Below are positions 1-10,700 of a stretch of 64,000 bases of DNA, piece after piece. The DNA is taken from positions 2,480,001 through 2,544,000 of the forward strand of contig JAKZAN010000007.1 of assembly GCA_023053545.1 (NCBI GenBank), written 5' to 3'. The notes beneath the pieces were generated by a model that saw only the letters and a program-made list of their open reading frames with translations, searched no databases and was not told the origin of the DNA. The stretch is from Lepidurus packardi (lineage: Eukaryota > Arthropoda > Branchiopoda > Notostraca > Triopsidae). A program made the translations under genes and the position numbers. Each line of letters opens with the position of its first letter. The first letter of the stretch is position 1.

Positions 1-1067
1 TTGACATGTTAATTATGCTACTTTGACAATGCTGTATTTATATTATGTATAATACGTAATACACGGACTATAAATAATATTAGCAAATTGTTTATATCAC
101 TATGATAATCGAAACATAGCTGTAGATTTAAAATATCAATTCTGTATGCCCAAAATAATATGGCATGAAAAATAAAACATAACTAAATAGTTACGCGTGT
201 AAACAAAGATTATAAAAAGAAAAGCCAAAATGTTTAAATTCAGCAGCTTATGAGGTTTCAAACGTCTTTCTTCACAATTTCTTTGGTTTCTGTGTAACCA
301 ATCTTAGTTTATTTATTTGTACTTCGTAATAAACATTTTTAAGAAAATCGATAGTTTTATCTTATCTTAAAATAAACGATATAAAATATAATCGACCAAG
401 AAGATGAAAAAAGAGCTACATACAAAATATAAGCAAGGACCGAACTTGGATTGCTGAGTCTCGAGACACCTACGTAACCTAGTTGAGCTGTGAGAGTATA
501 GTCACTGAGAAAGGAGAAACTTGGTGAAAAGCATAATAATCTTAGCACACTAAAGGCCTTACTCTTATAAGCACCAATTTTGTCATCAAGTGGCAACGCT
601 GTAAGAACTTTCCCCATGCTATTTCCCCTATCCCGGTTTGTACAGGTTGGGTTTTGGCTATATGCTCACCGTGGACCTATGTCCGCCTAGGATCTTTTGT
701 AGCCAAGCGTAATGGTTAGTGCAACGCTTTGGGATTTTCCGATACATTGTTCTCGAATATAAGGCGCATTTGTAAGCAAGCTGAAGTCGTCCAGGGCTTT
801 CTCAATTATTCTGATTCTGTCCTACACAATTTAATTTCCTAGCTATATTTCATAACAATTTTTTTACAATTTGTATTTCCTTTCAAATAATTAATTCTTT
901 TAAGTCCGAAAAAGCCATTAGGAGCTAAAGAAAACTAAGTGTGTTGTCGAACGCGTCCTTTTTCTCCCGCCATAACGAAAGCAAGCCGTGTGGCGGCTGT
1001 CAAAAGTTTGTTGTGACGCTTTGGAGACTTTCGTACTTTTTGGGGGTATAATTTCCCGGAGCTAATA
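1..1067. other. Intergenic DNA upstream of DEK
   Basis: This AT-rich stretch has no reading frame with coding character and no recognisable repeat. The small frames on both strands look random. It should contain the DEK promoter at its right end, but I see no clear TATA box or initiator. Confidence 0.5.
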
Positions 1068-3689
1068 ATGTCGTTAAGAGAAACAAAAAAGGTAACTCGT
1101 TCCCAATTGGTTTTACTAAATAAATGTGCGTGTTGTGTTTTAAATGTCTTGGGTGTGAAAAGTGGTCCTGTGTGTGGCGCCATTTCCCTTTTGTTTACCA
1201 GTTCAAAACTCACAAGTGATGGAAGTTCTCAAGCAGCTTAATTTCTTTACTGCATTACCAAACGTAGTACAGGTCCGTTTTTATTTTTACAGGAAACTAT
1301 CGTGGAAAGTTCTTCAGCGGAGGACATTGCAGAGCAGAAGAATGGTACATTATCCTCTTCCTCCAAGTCAGAAAACGGAGAGCCCAGGAAAGAATCATCC
1401 CTCGTCAGCAAAGAAGAGCCTACTATTACTACTGAGCCTGTGGCTGATAAAAATACGGATGATAAACCCGAAGAAATTCCAAGTGAATCTGCAAAAGAAG
1501 ACGCTGTCAAGAAACTTACTTCTGTTGAAACTCCCCCAGCGTCGGCTACTAATGCCAAAGAAGATGAACCAAGTCCTCCTAAAAGAACCGAGAAAGTACT
1601 TCCAAAGGAAGAAGAGAAAGGGGAAGAAAAACAACAATCAGAGGAAACAAATTCCAAAGCAAAGGAAGGTAACAACCGGAAAAAGACAGCTGAAGAGTCT
1701 AAAGACGTTGAGCCAGGGAAGGAAAAGGAAACTAGGAGCAAACGAAAAAGTCCAGTGAAGAAGGAAGAAGAAACTGAAGAAGAGTCGCAAGAAGAAGCTG
1801 AGTCTGAAGGTGACAAAAAAGGTGATTGTCCTGCCATAGTTTTCAATTAGCATATAAGAAAACGCTGGATTTGTCAACTTTTTTCTTCTATGAATTATTT
1901 CTAGTGCCTTTGCTAGACCAGCCACTGGAAGTTTCTGGCACACGTCAACGTCGCACAGTCGAGCGCTGGAATGTGACTAGTCCGAAAGCGGATGACGGAC
2001 GTCGACGTCAAGCTGGTCCTGTGGATGGGAAAGGCATTCGTTTGGGAGAATCTCCTCGCATTTGCCACTTTCTACAAGTAATTTTCGTCATTCTTGATTT
2101 TTCTGAACTTTTTTGTAGGCTTATTAGTTTTACTTAGCAACTTCTTCACAATCTTGTTAATATATTTTCCTTAGAAAGCCAAGCATGAAGAGTTGGTGGT
2201 TTTGCATCGTGTTTTGTACAAACGCCGAGGTACCCAACACGAGATTCGCAAAAATATCCGCAACTTTTCTGGTTTTGCATTCAATGAAGAAGACAAAGAA
2301 TTTGTGCAACGCAAATCCGTTTTAGACAAGTAAAATTGGAAACCAAATGCGAATAGAATTCCCCAATTAGCATGGAATTCTTGGATTCATTTATTTTCTG
2401 TAGGTGTACACTGGCAGAATTGAAGACGATTGGTCAGGTTTTGGATATAGAGCGCTCGGGTACCAAAGAAAGCTTGGTGGAGCGTATCCTGCACTTTTTA
2501 CTGAAGCCTGATCCATCCATGAAATCGCCTCCAGTGAGCAGGAAACGGGGCAAGAAAGGGGGCACTGCCAAAGGCGGAAAACGAGCGAAGAAGGACACCG
2601 GAACTGGCAGTGAGGAAACTGGTACCGACGAGGACGACGAAGAAGGAGAAGATGAAGGCGAGGGCACTGAGGCCGACGAAGGGACTGCGAAGAGCGAAGA
2701 AGACGCGGAAAGCGAGGAGGTGGAAGAAGCTCCCGAGAAGGGGAAAGGCAGAAGGCGGGGGAAAGTACCTATCGTAACCCCTGTCAAGACGAAAACTCCC
2801 AAAAAGACGTCAAAGGCGAAAGAGGACGACGAGGAGAGGAAGACTGAGCACACCGGCGAGGACGGAGAGGGTGAGAAGGTGGCGGTGAAAAAGGCGACTA
2901 GGCAGCGAGGCGCGGGGCGAGCGGCATCGAAGGTGAAGGATCCGGTGGAGGAAGAGGAAGACGAGGAGGAAGCGAGTATGGAGGACGAACCCAGCGAAGA
3001 GGATAACGACTCGGATTACGGCACTGGTAAGAACAAGGGACGGTCTGGAAGAGGGCGTAGTGCTACTAGGGGGCGTGGCGGGGCCCGTGGACGCGGTCGA
3101 GGTAAAGGGCGGGGTAAAAGCGCTACTGCCACCTCTGCCAAAGGCCGGAAACGCAAAGCCTCTGAATCTGAAGATGCGGAAGAGGAAGAAGATAAAGAAA
3201 AGAAGTCTGAAGCTGAGGCGGAAGAACAAGAAATTTCACCAAAGGTCAAGGTAACAAAGGAAATACAACAAAGAGTCTACAAAACCACTTCAAACCTAAT
3301 AAAAGAAAATCTTTTCCACTCGGAAAATTTGATATACGTAATTTAAATTTTCTTTTGAATTTTTTTAGGAACCTGAAACCAAAAAGGCAAAAGCAGAAGA
3401 GAAAAGCGATGCTCTGGCTGTCCGTCCCACGGTAATTTCCTCTTTAAAATTTGTTTTTATTGAATTTAGAAGTAAGTTAAAGTTGTACACTTTATGTTTG
3501 CTCATTTGTATTTGGCACTGTTTCTAGGATGCCGAATTAAAAGCGGCGGTTGAGTTGGTTTTATCGGGCGCCAATTTGGAAGAAGTGACCATGAAGACGG
3601 TATGCAAGCAAGTCTTTGATCGCTATCCTGGGGTGGACCTTGAAGATCGCAGAGATTTTATCAAATCTGCTGTGCGCAGTGTAAGTTGA
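1068..3689 (+). CDS. DEK: DEK chromatin-associated protein, 7 exons
   Basis: Exons: 1068-1091, 1293-1821, 1905-2077, 2175-2329, 2404-3250, 3369-3431, 3528-3689. All junctions are GT-AG and keep phase, giving about 650 residues (human DEK 375). Two conserved parts identify it. Exons 3-5 carry the SAP-containing DEK core, with LDQPLEVSG, then LYKRRGT and NFSGFAF, then LDIERSGTKESLVERIL. Exon 7 is the DEK C-terminal domain, with ANLEEVTMKTVCKQV and DFIKSAV. The remaining length is acidic and Lys-rich low-complexity sequence (exons 2 and 5), including an RG-rich run near 3045-3115. DEK is a nuclear DNA-bending and histone-binding protein involved in chromatin structure and mRNA processing. The start is inferred: the only in-phase ATG upstream of exon 2 that reaches a good donor (AAG|GTAACT) lies at 1068. 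The stop overlaps a perfect GTAAGT donor, so a further exon is possible. Confidence 0.9.
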
Positions 3690-4516
3690 GGTTCTTATTG
3701 CCTTTGAATTGGAGCTAACAAAAAATGCTGATAGGGTTAATAAGAAAGTGTCCATTAATGGGACTTTTGGTTCTAGTTGATCTCTACGTCATGAGGAGAG
3801 GCTGAAAAAGCAGTCCGTTTATTTTTGGAATTTAGCCTGAGCAGAAATCGTGTGGCAGTGGGAAAAAAAGCTTAGAGAATATCTGGGGACAAGAAAATGG
3901 TGCCGGGCATAATTTGTCTTTTTTTTATACGTTTGGTCGTGAGTTGTGTATTGAATTCTCAGTGGATTCCCCTTTCCCCTGAAAACATCGCTGGATGGAT
4001 GGATTTAATTTGTAAAGATTGCAATATAATCTTATTCTGCAGGAGCGTTTGTTGGATAATTAACTAAAGTAAAAAAGGAAATTTATTGTTAAAAATAAAA
4101 CAGCAACAAAATAACAGCATGTAGTTGGCAACCCTAGCATTTAAAGCACCCAAAACGAGATGCTAATTCTCGTGGCTTAGGAAGCTCCACCCATTTTCGG
4201 ATTTCGAAATTGAAATGCTATTGGCTAATCTATTCTAAATTCCCTGAAGGAAATGGAAATGCATCTTTCCTAATCTGTGGCGCTCTTACTTGTCATCTGT
4301 GAAGTAATGTCATATGAAAGATTACTATTATAGCATTTATATTGACCATTTTTAAATTCCCTGTGTGAAAAAATTTGATGGACAGTGAATTTCACACTTT
4401 TGGTTCATATAAGGTGTAAAGACGATATCTTGCCCATTGGTTCCTTAAAATGGAATATGCTAGTGTAGTGTTTCGTGGTTCGTATGGCTCGGTTCGTATT
4501 CGGGGCTCACCGTCTA

Positions 4517-4524
4517 TGACGTCA
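4517..4524. promoter_or_regulatory. CRE-like palindrome TGACGTCA
   Basis: An exact full CREB/ATF consensus palindrome. Two more exact copies lie at 5541-5548 and 5774-5781, all upstream of SHC. Function is inferred from the motif alone. Confidence 0.25.
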
Positions 4525-5540
4525 CAAGCTTTGACAGCTGGTACGCGTGACAGCCCCAAAACTTATCAGGCAAATGTTTACGTGGTGGAGGATGCCATTT
4601 GTGATTAATATTTTGGCGTTAACTACGGCTCAATAGGGTAAAAAAAAGAATTTATAAATTTGTCAGCTTTTAATACGTTGGGCATTCAATTTGCCTTGTG
4701 GCCAAATTGCCAAGCTATATGTATACGGTTGCCACCAAAGAAGGGTGTGCCCCATCTTGTATTTATTTTTATTCTGTAACTTATTTTGTGTGTATCTATT
4801 GTGTGTAAAGTAATAAGTAGCCAAGTGTCCAAATAGTCCAAATAGCCAAGTGTCCAAGTAGCCAAATTTTTGAACATGTTTTTCTCGCCATCTCAAAGCC
4901 TAGTCTAAACCTAACATCCAATTCGTTTCGCCGAACCCACTACTCGGTTCCCTTTTTAAGCTGCATTCCCTCAAATCAAACCATGACACTTGCGCGTTGC
5001 GGTATTTTCATTTTTCTTCAATTCTGCTACTCATTTTCTCTAAAGCGTCTAGTGTTATGAGACCTCGATACCTGAGATAACCCAGCAAAAGATGCAGAAT
5101 TGTGAAATCAACGAAATCACATGGACATCAGGGTTAGAAGCGTCACCAAAAACGCATGTTCCATTATCGCCTTCATCCTGCCCCAGTTCGTGAGTCTCCT
5201 GGTCAAAGGATATCCTGCAAAGCTTTTGGTTTTTGGTATCTATGTCTATTTCTGTTTCTCCTTTACCGACCGCTCCTCCCCTCATTTTAGCTTCCATCCT
5301 TTCTGTGATTTGGGCTAACGTGTCTTCTTTTAATTTTTAACGTCGCACTTCCGTTTATCCTGAATGCATCGTCCCCCAAGTCCTCAAATCTCCCATTCCC
5401 ATTCTAATTCCTATTGCTTGTTTTCTGTGATCTCGTTCGCCTGCCAACTGGGGCTTTGGGGCTAGTAATGGCAAAGGGAAAGTGAATGGGACAAATGCAT
5501 TTCTGTAGGCGTTGAAGGAAGGGGTGGCTGTGATCAGGCG

Positions 5541-5548
5541 TGACGTCA
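5541..5548. promoter_or_regulatory. CRE-like palindrome TGACGTCA
   Basis: Second exact TGACGTCA in the DEK-SHC interval. It lies about 2.2 kb before the first recognised SHC exon. Confidence 0.25.
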
Positions 5549-5773
5549 ATGTCCCTGTTTTGCTTGTGCTCCATCGATCTCATGGTGGTTGGGTGGCACA
5601 TATACATGGACATAACATAAGCTTTTGGCCTTCCACCAGCCGCCCAATTGGTGTCGGTCAGGTTCCCCCATTCCTTAAAAAATTCCATCATTTTTCCACC
5701 TTACCGCGTGGGGAAATTCCGCTTTCGAAGCGCGGTGTCATCTTTGCTTTCACACAGGTGCGCTGATGAAGCA

Positions 5774-5781
5774 TGACGTCA
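5774..5781. promoter_or_regulatory. CRE-like palindrome TGACGTCA
   Basis: Third exact TGACGTCA, 226 bases after the second. The surrounding bases of the two copies are also alike (GCGTGACGTCAATG and GCATGACGTCAATC). Confidence 0.25.
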
Positions 5782-6279
5782 ATCCTGATCCCAACAACGT
5801 GTAGTCCTTTCTTCGATAATTTTCCCATAAAAAGAGCTTTAAAAACAGTTAAACGATCTTTTGTTTCTAAATTTAAAAAAAAAAAAAAAAAAAAAACATT
5901 TTACGACTCGCATTAAATGCCCCCAAAAAGAATTGCAACAACCGAGTTAAGGGTACCTAGTACTCCTCAACCTATTTTTTTGCGAGTAGGTAAAAATAAG
6001 CCAAAGCTAAAATTAAACATTTAAAACTAAGACAACAAAGTTAAAAAATGTTTTAATCTTTGTTCCATTTTTTAAAAATATATTTAATACGGCTTGTAGG
6101 CTTAAGCCTGTTACCGTCGTTTGTTTCTTCATAAAAGGGTTAGGGTGAGGAATTGGGTATAAAAATGAAAACTTAAACGGTACTGATAACCACCTATTTA
6201 TAACCAGGCTTGGCCTTCGCTGAATATCTTTTTAGGCGGTGCATAGGAAGGTTAAGTCACAAGGAAAAGCTCTTGGACA

Positions 6280-7200
6280 TGTAAGGAAGTGGACTGGTGC
6301 GAAGTGGACTTGATTTCAGTACAGGGATCTAATTAGGATATCGCGCGCTTTGTTTAGCCATCGACAGTGATTAGAAATGTTCCGTGGATTTTGCTTTTTG
6401 TAATTTGAGCATGGCAGTGTGTCAGCCTTCAGTGCATTCAGCCTTCCTAATTTTATGGAGTTTTTGTAGCGTAGTGCTGTGTTCGAGCTCTGATGAGCTG
6501 AGCTACCTTAGTGTGGGGCAGTTTACTTTGTGCAAATCAGTTTGTCTGAGAGGGACACATCTAGCTGACGAATTTTAAGGGTGAGCATCGATAGGGCTCA
6601 TGCTTCTTCCCGTAGTAAATGTATTTGCTTGCTTATTGCTTTCTTGTCCATTGCGCTTTTAGGAATGTTATCTTGGAAGATCGACTTTTTTAGTGAGAGC
6701 ATTTGTTCGTCAGTACGTTGAGTATCTTTTTCTTTTGCGTTTGTGTCCTCTCTGATGGCTAGTTTTGAATTGAATCTCATGAGACATTCTTTTATTTCTA
6801 AAGCCCTGCTTCGTACTCATGTACTATATCGTGGGAGTGGTGACAAAAGCGCCCCTGGCGGTCAGTAGTGCAAGTCTGTGTACGGATCTTAAGGGTTTTA
6901 GTGAGGACTTCGGGGCATTACACCATGCCGGTGCTCCATAGCGTAGAGTTGGGTACACAATGTCTTTCACCAGGGTACGGATAAGTGCGCTTGTAATGAA
7001 TGGTGATATACTTTTGATTTTTCGAATTGTTGTTATAGTATATGAGATCTTTGCGTCTAGGCTACGCATATGGTGTGCTCAAGTTAACTTGTCGTCCAGG
7101 ATAAGCCCAGATATCGCATTGAGCTCTTCGGTGTTACTTCATTGTTCCGTGTGAGAGGGGAATCATGTGCTTGGTGTTTTCGGGAGAAGTGCATAAACAG
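6280..7200 (-). mobile_element. Decayed non-LTR retrotransposon, RT C-terminal fragments
   Basis: Read on the minus strand, 7200 to 7084 encodes a segment ending in SSMRYLGL. After a frame change, 7069 to 6824 encodes VYPTLRYGAPAWC followed by VHRLALLTARGAF. Both match the region just after the catalytic core of Jockey/I-type reverse transcriptases (KYLG, then LxYGxPxW, then LALRxxxGAF). A further piece at about 6380-6290 (CRWLNKARDI) is shared with the RT fragment in the ICA1 intron, so the two derive from one element family. Frameshifts and stops show it is dead. At its right it abuts the truncated TTAA element at about 7205. Confidence 0.6.
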
Positions 7201-7204
7201 AGCT

Positions 7205-7582
7205 TGTTTTGATTCTGAGAAGTACAACTTGTCACCACAATTTGCTGAAGCAGCACCATATCCCAAATCAAGTCGTCGAACTTTCAGAACAAGATTTCTC
7301 GAAAACGGCTTGTCAGATTTGAAAACAATCTATAACAAATGTTTTCTTTTATTTGTAGCTAGTGCACAACCAAAGGACGGATTTTAAGCAATGTATTTCT
7401 CGTGGTTGCAAATTTCATTTGCATATTGCTAATTTATTACTCATTGAACAAAATGTGCATTGGTTGTGCACTACTTTGTAGTAAGTTCAAGTAACATTTT
7501 CATTAAATGTGTTGGTTTGCTCAATAGTTCTTCGAAATTCCCCGTGCTAGCCTCCTATACCAAGCTGAGGTATACGGAAGCC
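7205..7582 (+). mobile_element. TTAA-site TIR element, copy 1 (left end lost)
   Basis: This copy matches the internal and right-hand part of copy 2 at 10131-10517, including AAGTCGTCGAACTTTC, TTTCTCGAAAACGGCTTGTC and the terminal TATACGGAAGCC followed by TTAA at 7583-7586. The left terminal repeat is missing. The match begins at the edge of the reverse transcriptase fragment, so the left end was probably deleted or replaced. No transposase is encoded, so it is a non-autonomous copy. Confidence 0.7.
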
Positions 7583-7754
7583 TTAATGATGTCATAATTT
7601 TTACTTTTGGAATCTTTTTTTTATACTCTTATTTTTTTCTTTTAAAAAAAATAACGTCATCTTTTTTTATTCTTGATTTCTATAGTCGCTTCCAAACGAA
7701 AGGCGCTTCGCTTTGGTGGGTGCGGGCTGAGTAAGCAGCGACACGGGTTTGCAG

Positions 7755-10700
7755 CAGAAGCTGCAGGCCGCCCTCGGCCTGGGACGGTGGCCCCCAACCC
7801 GGCGAAGAAACCCTCCCAATAACAACAACAGTAGCGGTGGTAATACTACGCTACACCCCAATTCTTCTCCGGCACCAGGAGACGAACAACTTTTCCTCTC
7901 TCACGGCCACACCCATCTGTTACCGGGCACATCCCCTTCGCCTCCCACGTCGCCTTCTCCGCCGCCGCCGCACACTGTTGTCCTCCGCGAAGAAAACTTT
8001 GACGTACGACATATCTTGCTCGGTGCACATACGCGGACCTTCTCGCATCCGCACAAGAATACAGTTTTCCCGCCCAATTCGGCCACCCCAACTGCCACCA
8101 CCCAAACGCCCCGCCCCTCCCCTTTTGCCTTCGTCAGGGGTTTTAGGCGAAAGACATCGGCCACCTCTCCGGCGGCCAGTACCGTCTCCCCGCAAGGCAA
8201 ATCGCGTTCGGAACAGGATTTGCACCACGTGACCCAGACAGCCGCCAAATCCCGCTCAGATAACCAGTTACACCGCGTATTGCTGCAGCCTGGCGGGGGT
8301 GTGACGACCACCGGTGGCCTCCGGAATCATTATCCCAGTTGTCGGACGCGAGCGAGTTTGGCGTTGGAGCCTTTGACGCCTTTACCCGCTCCAGAACGCA
8401 GAACTCTGTCACTCGAACGCTGTTCGCACGTCAGAGTCCATCCCTGGCCTAGCCCCGCACCTTTACAGCCGCCTTTGCCCAGTGTTCCGCGTTTGCGCTC
8501 GCGCTCGCTGGAAAGGAACCATAAATTCCATCTCAACCAAGCCGTTCCGTTTGTGCAGCCGCCTGGACCTGCTTGGGGGCAAAAGCCTTCCCATTGGCAG
8601 ACGTTTACTCAGACTTTTGAAGCCTCTGCGGGGGCGTGCATAGCCGCCCATTCCGGTTGTGGTGGGGACTCGCCTTCTTCTTCGAGTTCGCCTGTCTTCC
8701 ACGAACTCTTTTTAGTAGCGCCAGCGAACCGAGCGGCTTCCTTGTTGCCACCCCCAAGCATCCCAGCCCCGCCCCCTCCAGCCTCGTTGTCAGTGTCTTC
8801 ATCTTGCTCGTGCTCTTCGTCGAGGTCGAGTCCGTTGCCAACGCCTTCTTCCACTGGGAGCGGAGGGCCCGAAACCGTACTCTACGGAACCAGGACTGCG
8901 CCGGTGCTGGAAAAACACTCGTGTCAAGGTGGAGAGTTGATTATTGCCTGGTTACCGGATCAGGATTCTGACGCAGAACTTACCATTAGCAGCGGAATAG
9001 GAATGCCAACCACAAGTCAAGCCCCTATCGCGCCTGCGCAGCACGGAGGCTCCTTTATTAATAAACCGGCCCGAGGATGGCTTCACCCTGATGCGCAGAT
9101 TGCCCGTGATGGTATTGCGTACGTGATTCGGGTAAAATGAATGATCCGTTATTAAATTGGTCATTGAACTATAACTTGTATAACTTTTGTTGTTATACGT
9201 GTGAGTTCTGCTTATTACTCTTAAATATTGCTTGTTAATTTAAACAAATATGTTTGTAATTGTTTTTCGTTAGTATATTGGGAGCTTAGAGGTACACACG
9301 TCAATGAAGAGCCTGGATTTCGATACACGGTCCCAAATTGCTAAAGAATGCATCAATCGAGTATGTGAAGCAGCAGGGCTGAAAACGCCTGATAAGAAAC
9401 GCAAAGTAAAAATTCAAACTTTAAAAGAAGATGTACTCTTGGACCGTTTTATCACTTTTATTTTATTTGGTTTTTCCTATAGGTAGAACGGAGAATTAGT
9501 CGCATTTTAGGAGAAACTCCGCGAATGGTCCACGCTGGCACTGATGTTCAGTTGACCATCACGTCTTCTTGTCTTCGATTGACGGCGTTAGATTCGGGAT
9601 TGCTAGTAGCGTCCCATGATATGCCCAATATCTCTTTCGCTTCTGGAGGAGATCCAGTAAGACAATTTAACTTACTTGTTTTTATACCTTTAAGGCTGCC
9701 GTATACCTTAGCTTATTGATGGGAAAGAGTCGCAGGTGGCACTGATGTTTGTTATTGTTTTGCGCAACATGTTCTGTGGAAAAGAATGACAAACGGGTTC
9801 AAACATTTTCGACAAGTACAAGTTTTAACGATTCTCATCAACGAAAGTTGACCGAGAATCGTTAAGCTAACCTAACCTAATTCATTTCCAGTCCAACTAC
9901 CAATTTTCAACTCGAATTTTCAAGTTTTCGGACAACATTTTGCAACACTATGACACACGAGTGTCATTGTTGACCAGCGGGTTTTTAACCGGAGAACCTG
10001 TTGGTTTTGCGAAAGCCTTGTATAAGAATGTACGCGGCAGTAAGCACAAGTTAGGGTGGCGTACTCTGAAAGACAAGAAACGAAAAGAAATAGATTGCTA
10101 ATTGTCGGCAAAGTTTTTGCACTTATTTTGCTTCTGAAAAGTACGACTTATCACCACAGTTTGCTGTAGCAGAACAATATCCTGAATCAAGTCGTCGAAC
10201 TTTCGGAACAAGATTTCTCGAAAACGGCTTGTCAGATTTGAAAGCAATCTAAAACAAAATTTTTCTTTTGTTAGCTGCTAGTGCACAACGAAAGGACAGA
10301 TTTTTAATTAATGTATTTCTCATAGTTGCAAATTTCATTTCCGTATTGCTGGTTTATTACTGATCGGAAAAAAATTGTATTGGTTGTACACAACCTGTTA
10401 GCGAGCGTAACTTTACTGTAAAGGAATGTTTTCACGAAATGTACTGGTTTTCTCAAAAAGTTGCTCCGAAAATTCCCCGTGCTAACCGCCTCTACCGAGC
10501 TAAGGTATACGGGAGCCTTAACGACATTATTTTGTATTTCTTGCGTGGTTTGCAATTATTTTTATTATGGTTTCTTATTACTTGTTATGGTGTAATGATT
10601 TTTCTTACAGTTTTAAGTTTTAAAATGCCAGTACTATAATATCGAAGATATCATATGGACACCTTTCTTTACATGAAAAATCTTTTTTTACTCTGAATAA

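Larger units (their letters stand above)
3690..6265. other. Intergenic DNA between DEK and SHC
   Basis: No exon can be supported. The stretch holds palindromic TGACGTCA motifs at 4517, 5541 and 5774, a short imperfect repeat of AGCCAAGTGTCCAA near 4818-4862, and an A-tract of about 24 bases at 5873-5896. Small frames on both strands near 5055-5766 lack family resemblance and convincing splice sites. Confidence 0.5.

Noticed and set aside
1273..1292. DEK start at ATG 1219 joined across GTCCGT...ACAG
   Set aside because: The intron would be only 20 bases. The 1068 start with a 201-base intron is more plausible.
1247..1846. Long minus-strand Ser-rich frame opposite DEK exon 2
   Set aside because: It is the antisense shadow of the acidic, Glu/Lys-rich DEK exon and has no independent features.
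7901..8311. Several minus-strand frames opposite the SHC N-terminal exon
   Set aside because: GC-rich, Pro-coding DNA leaves the other frames open by chance; the plus frame leads in phase into the PTB domain.
9872..9886. CTAACCTAACCTAA as an interstitial telomere
   Set aside because: Only two to three units; too short to be more than chance or part of the nested insert.
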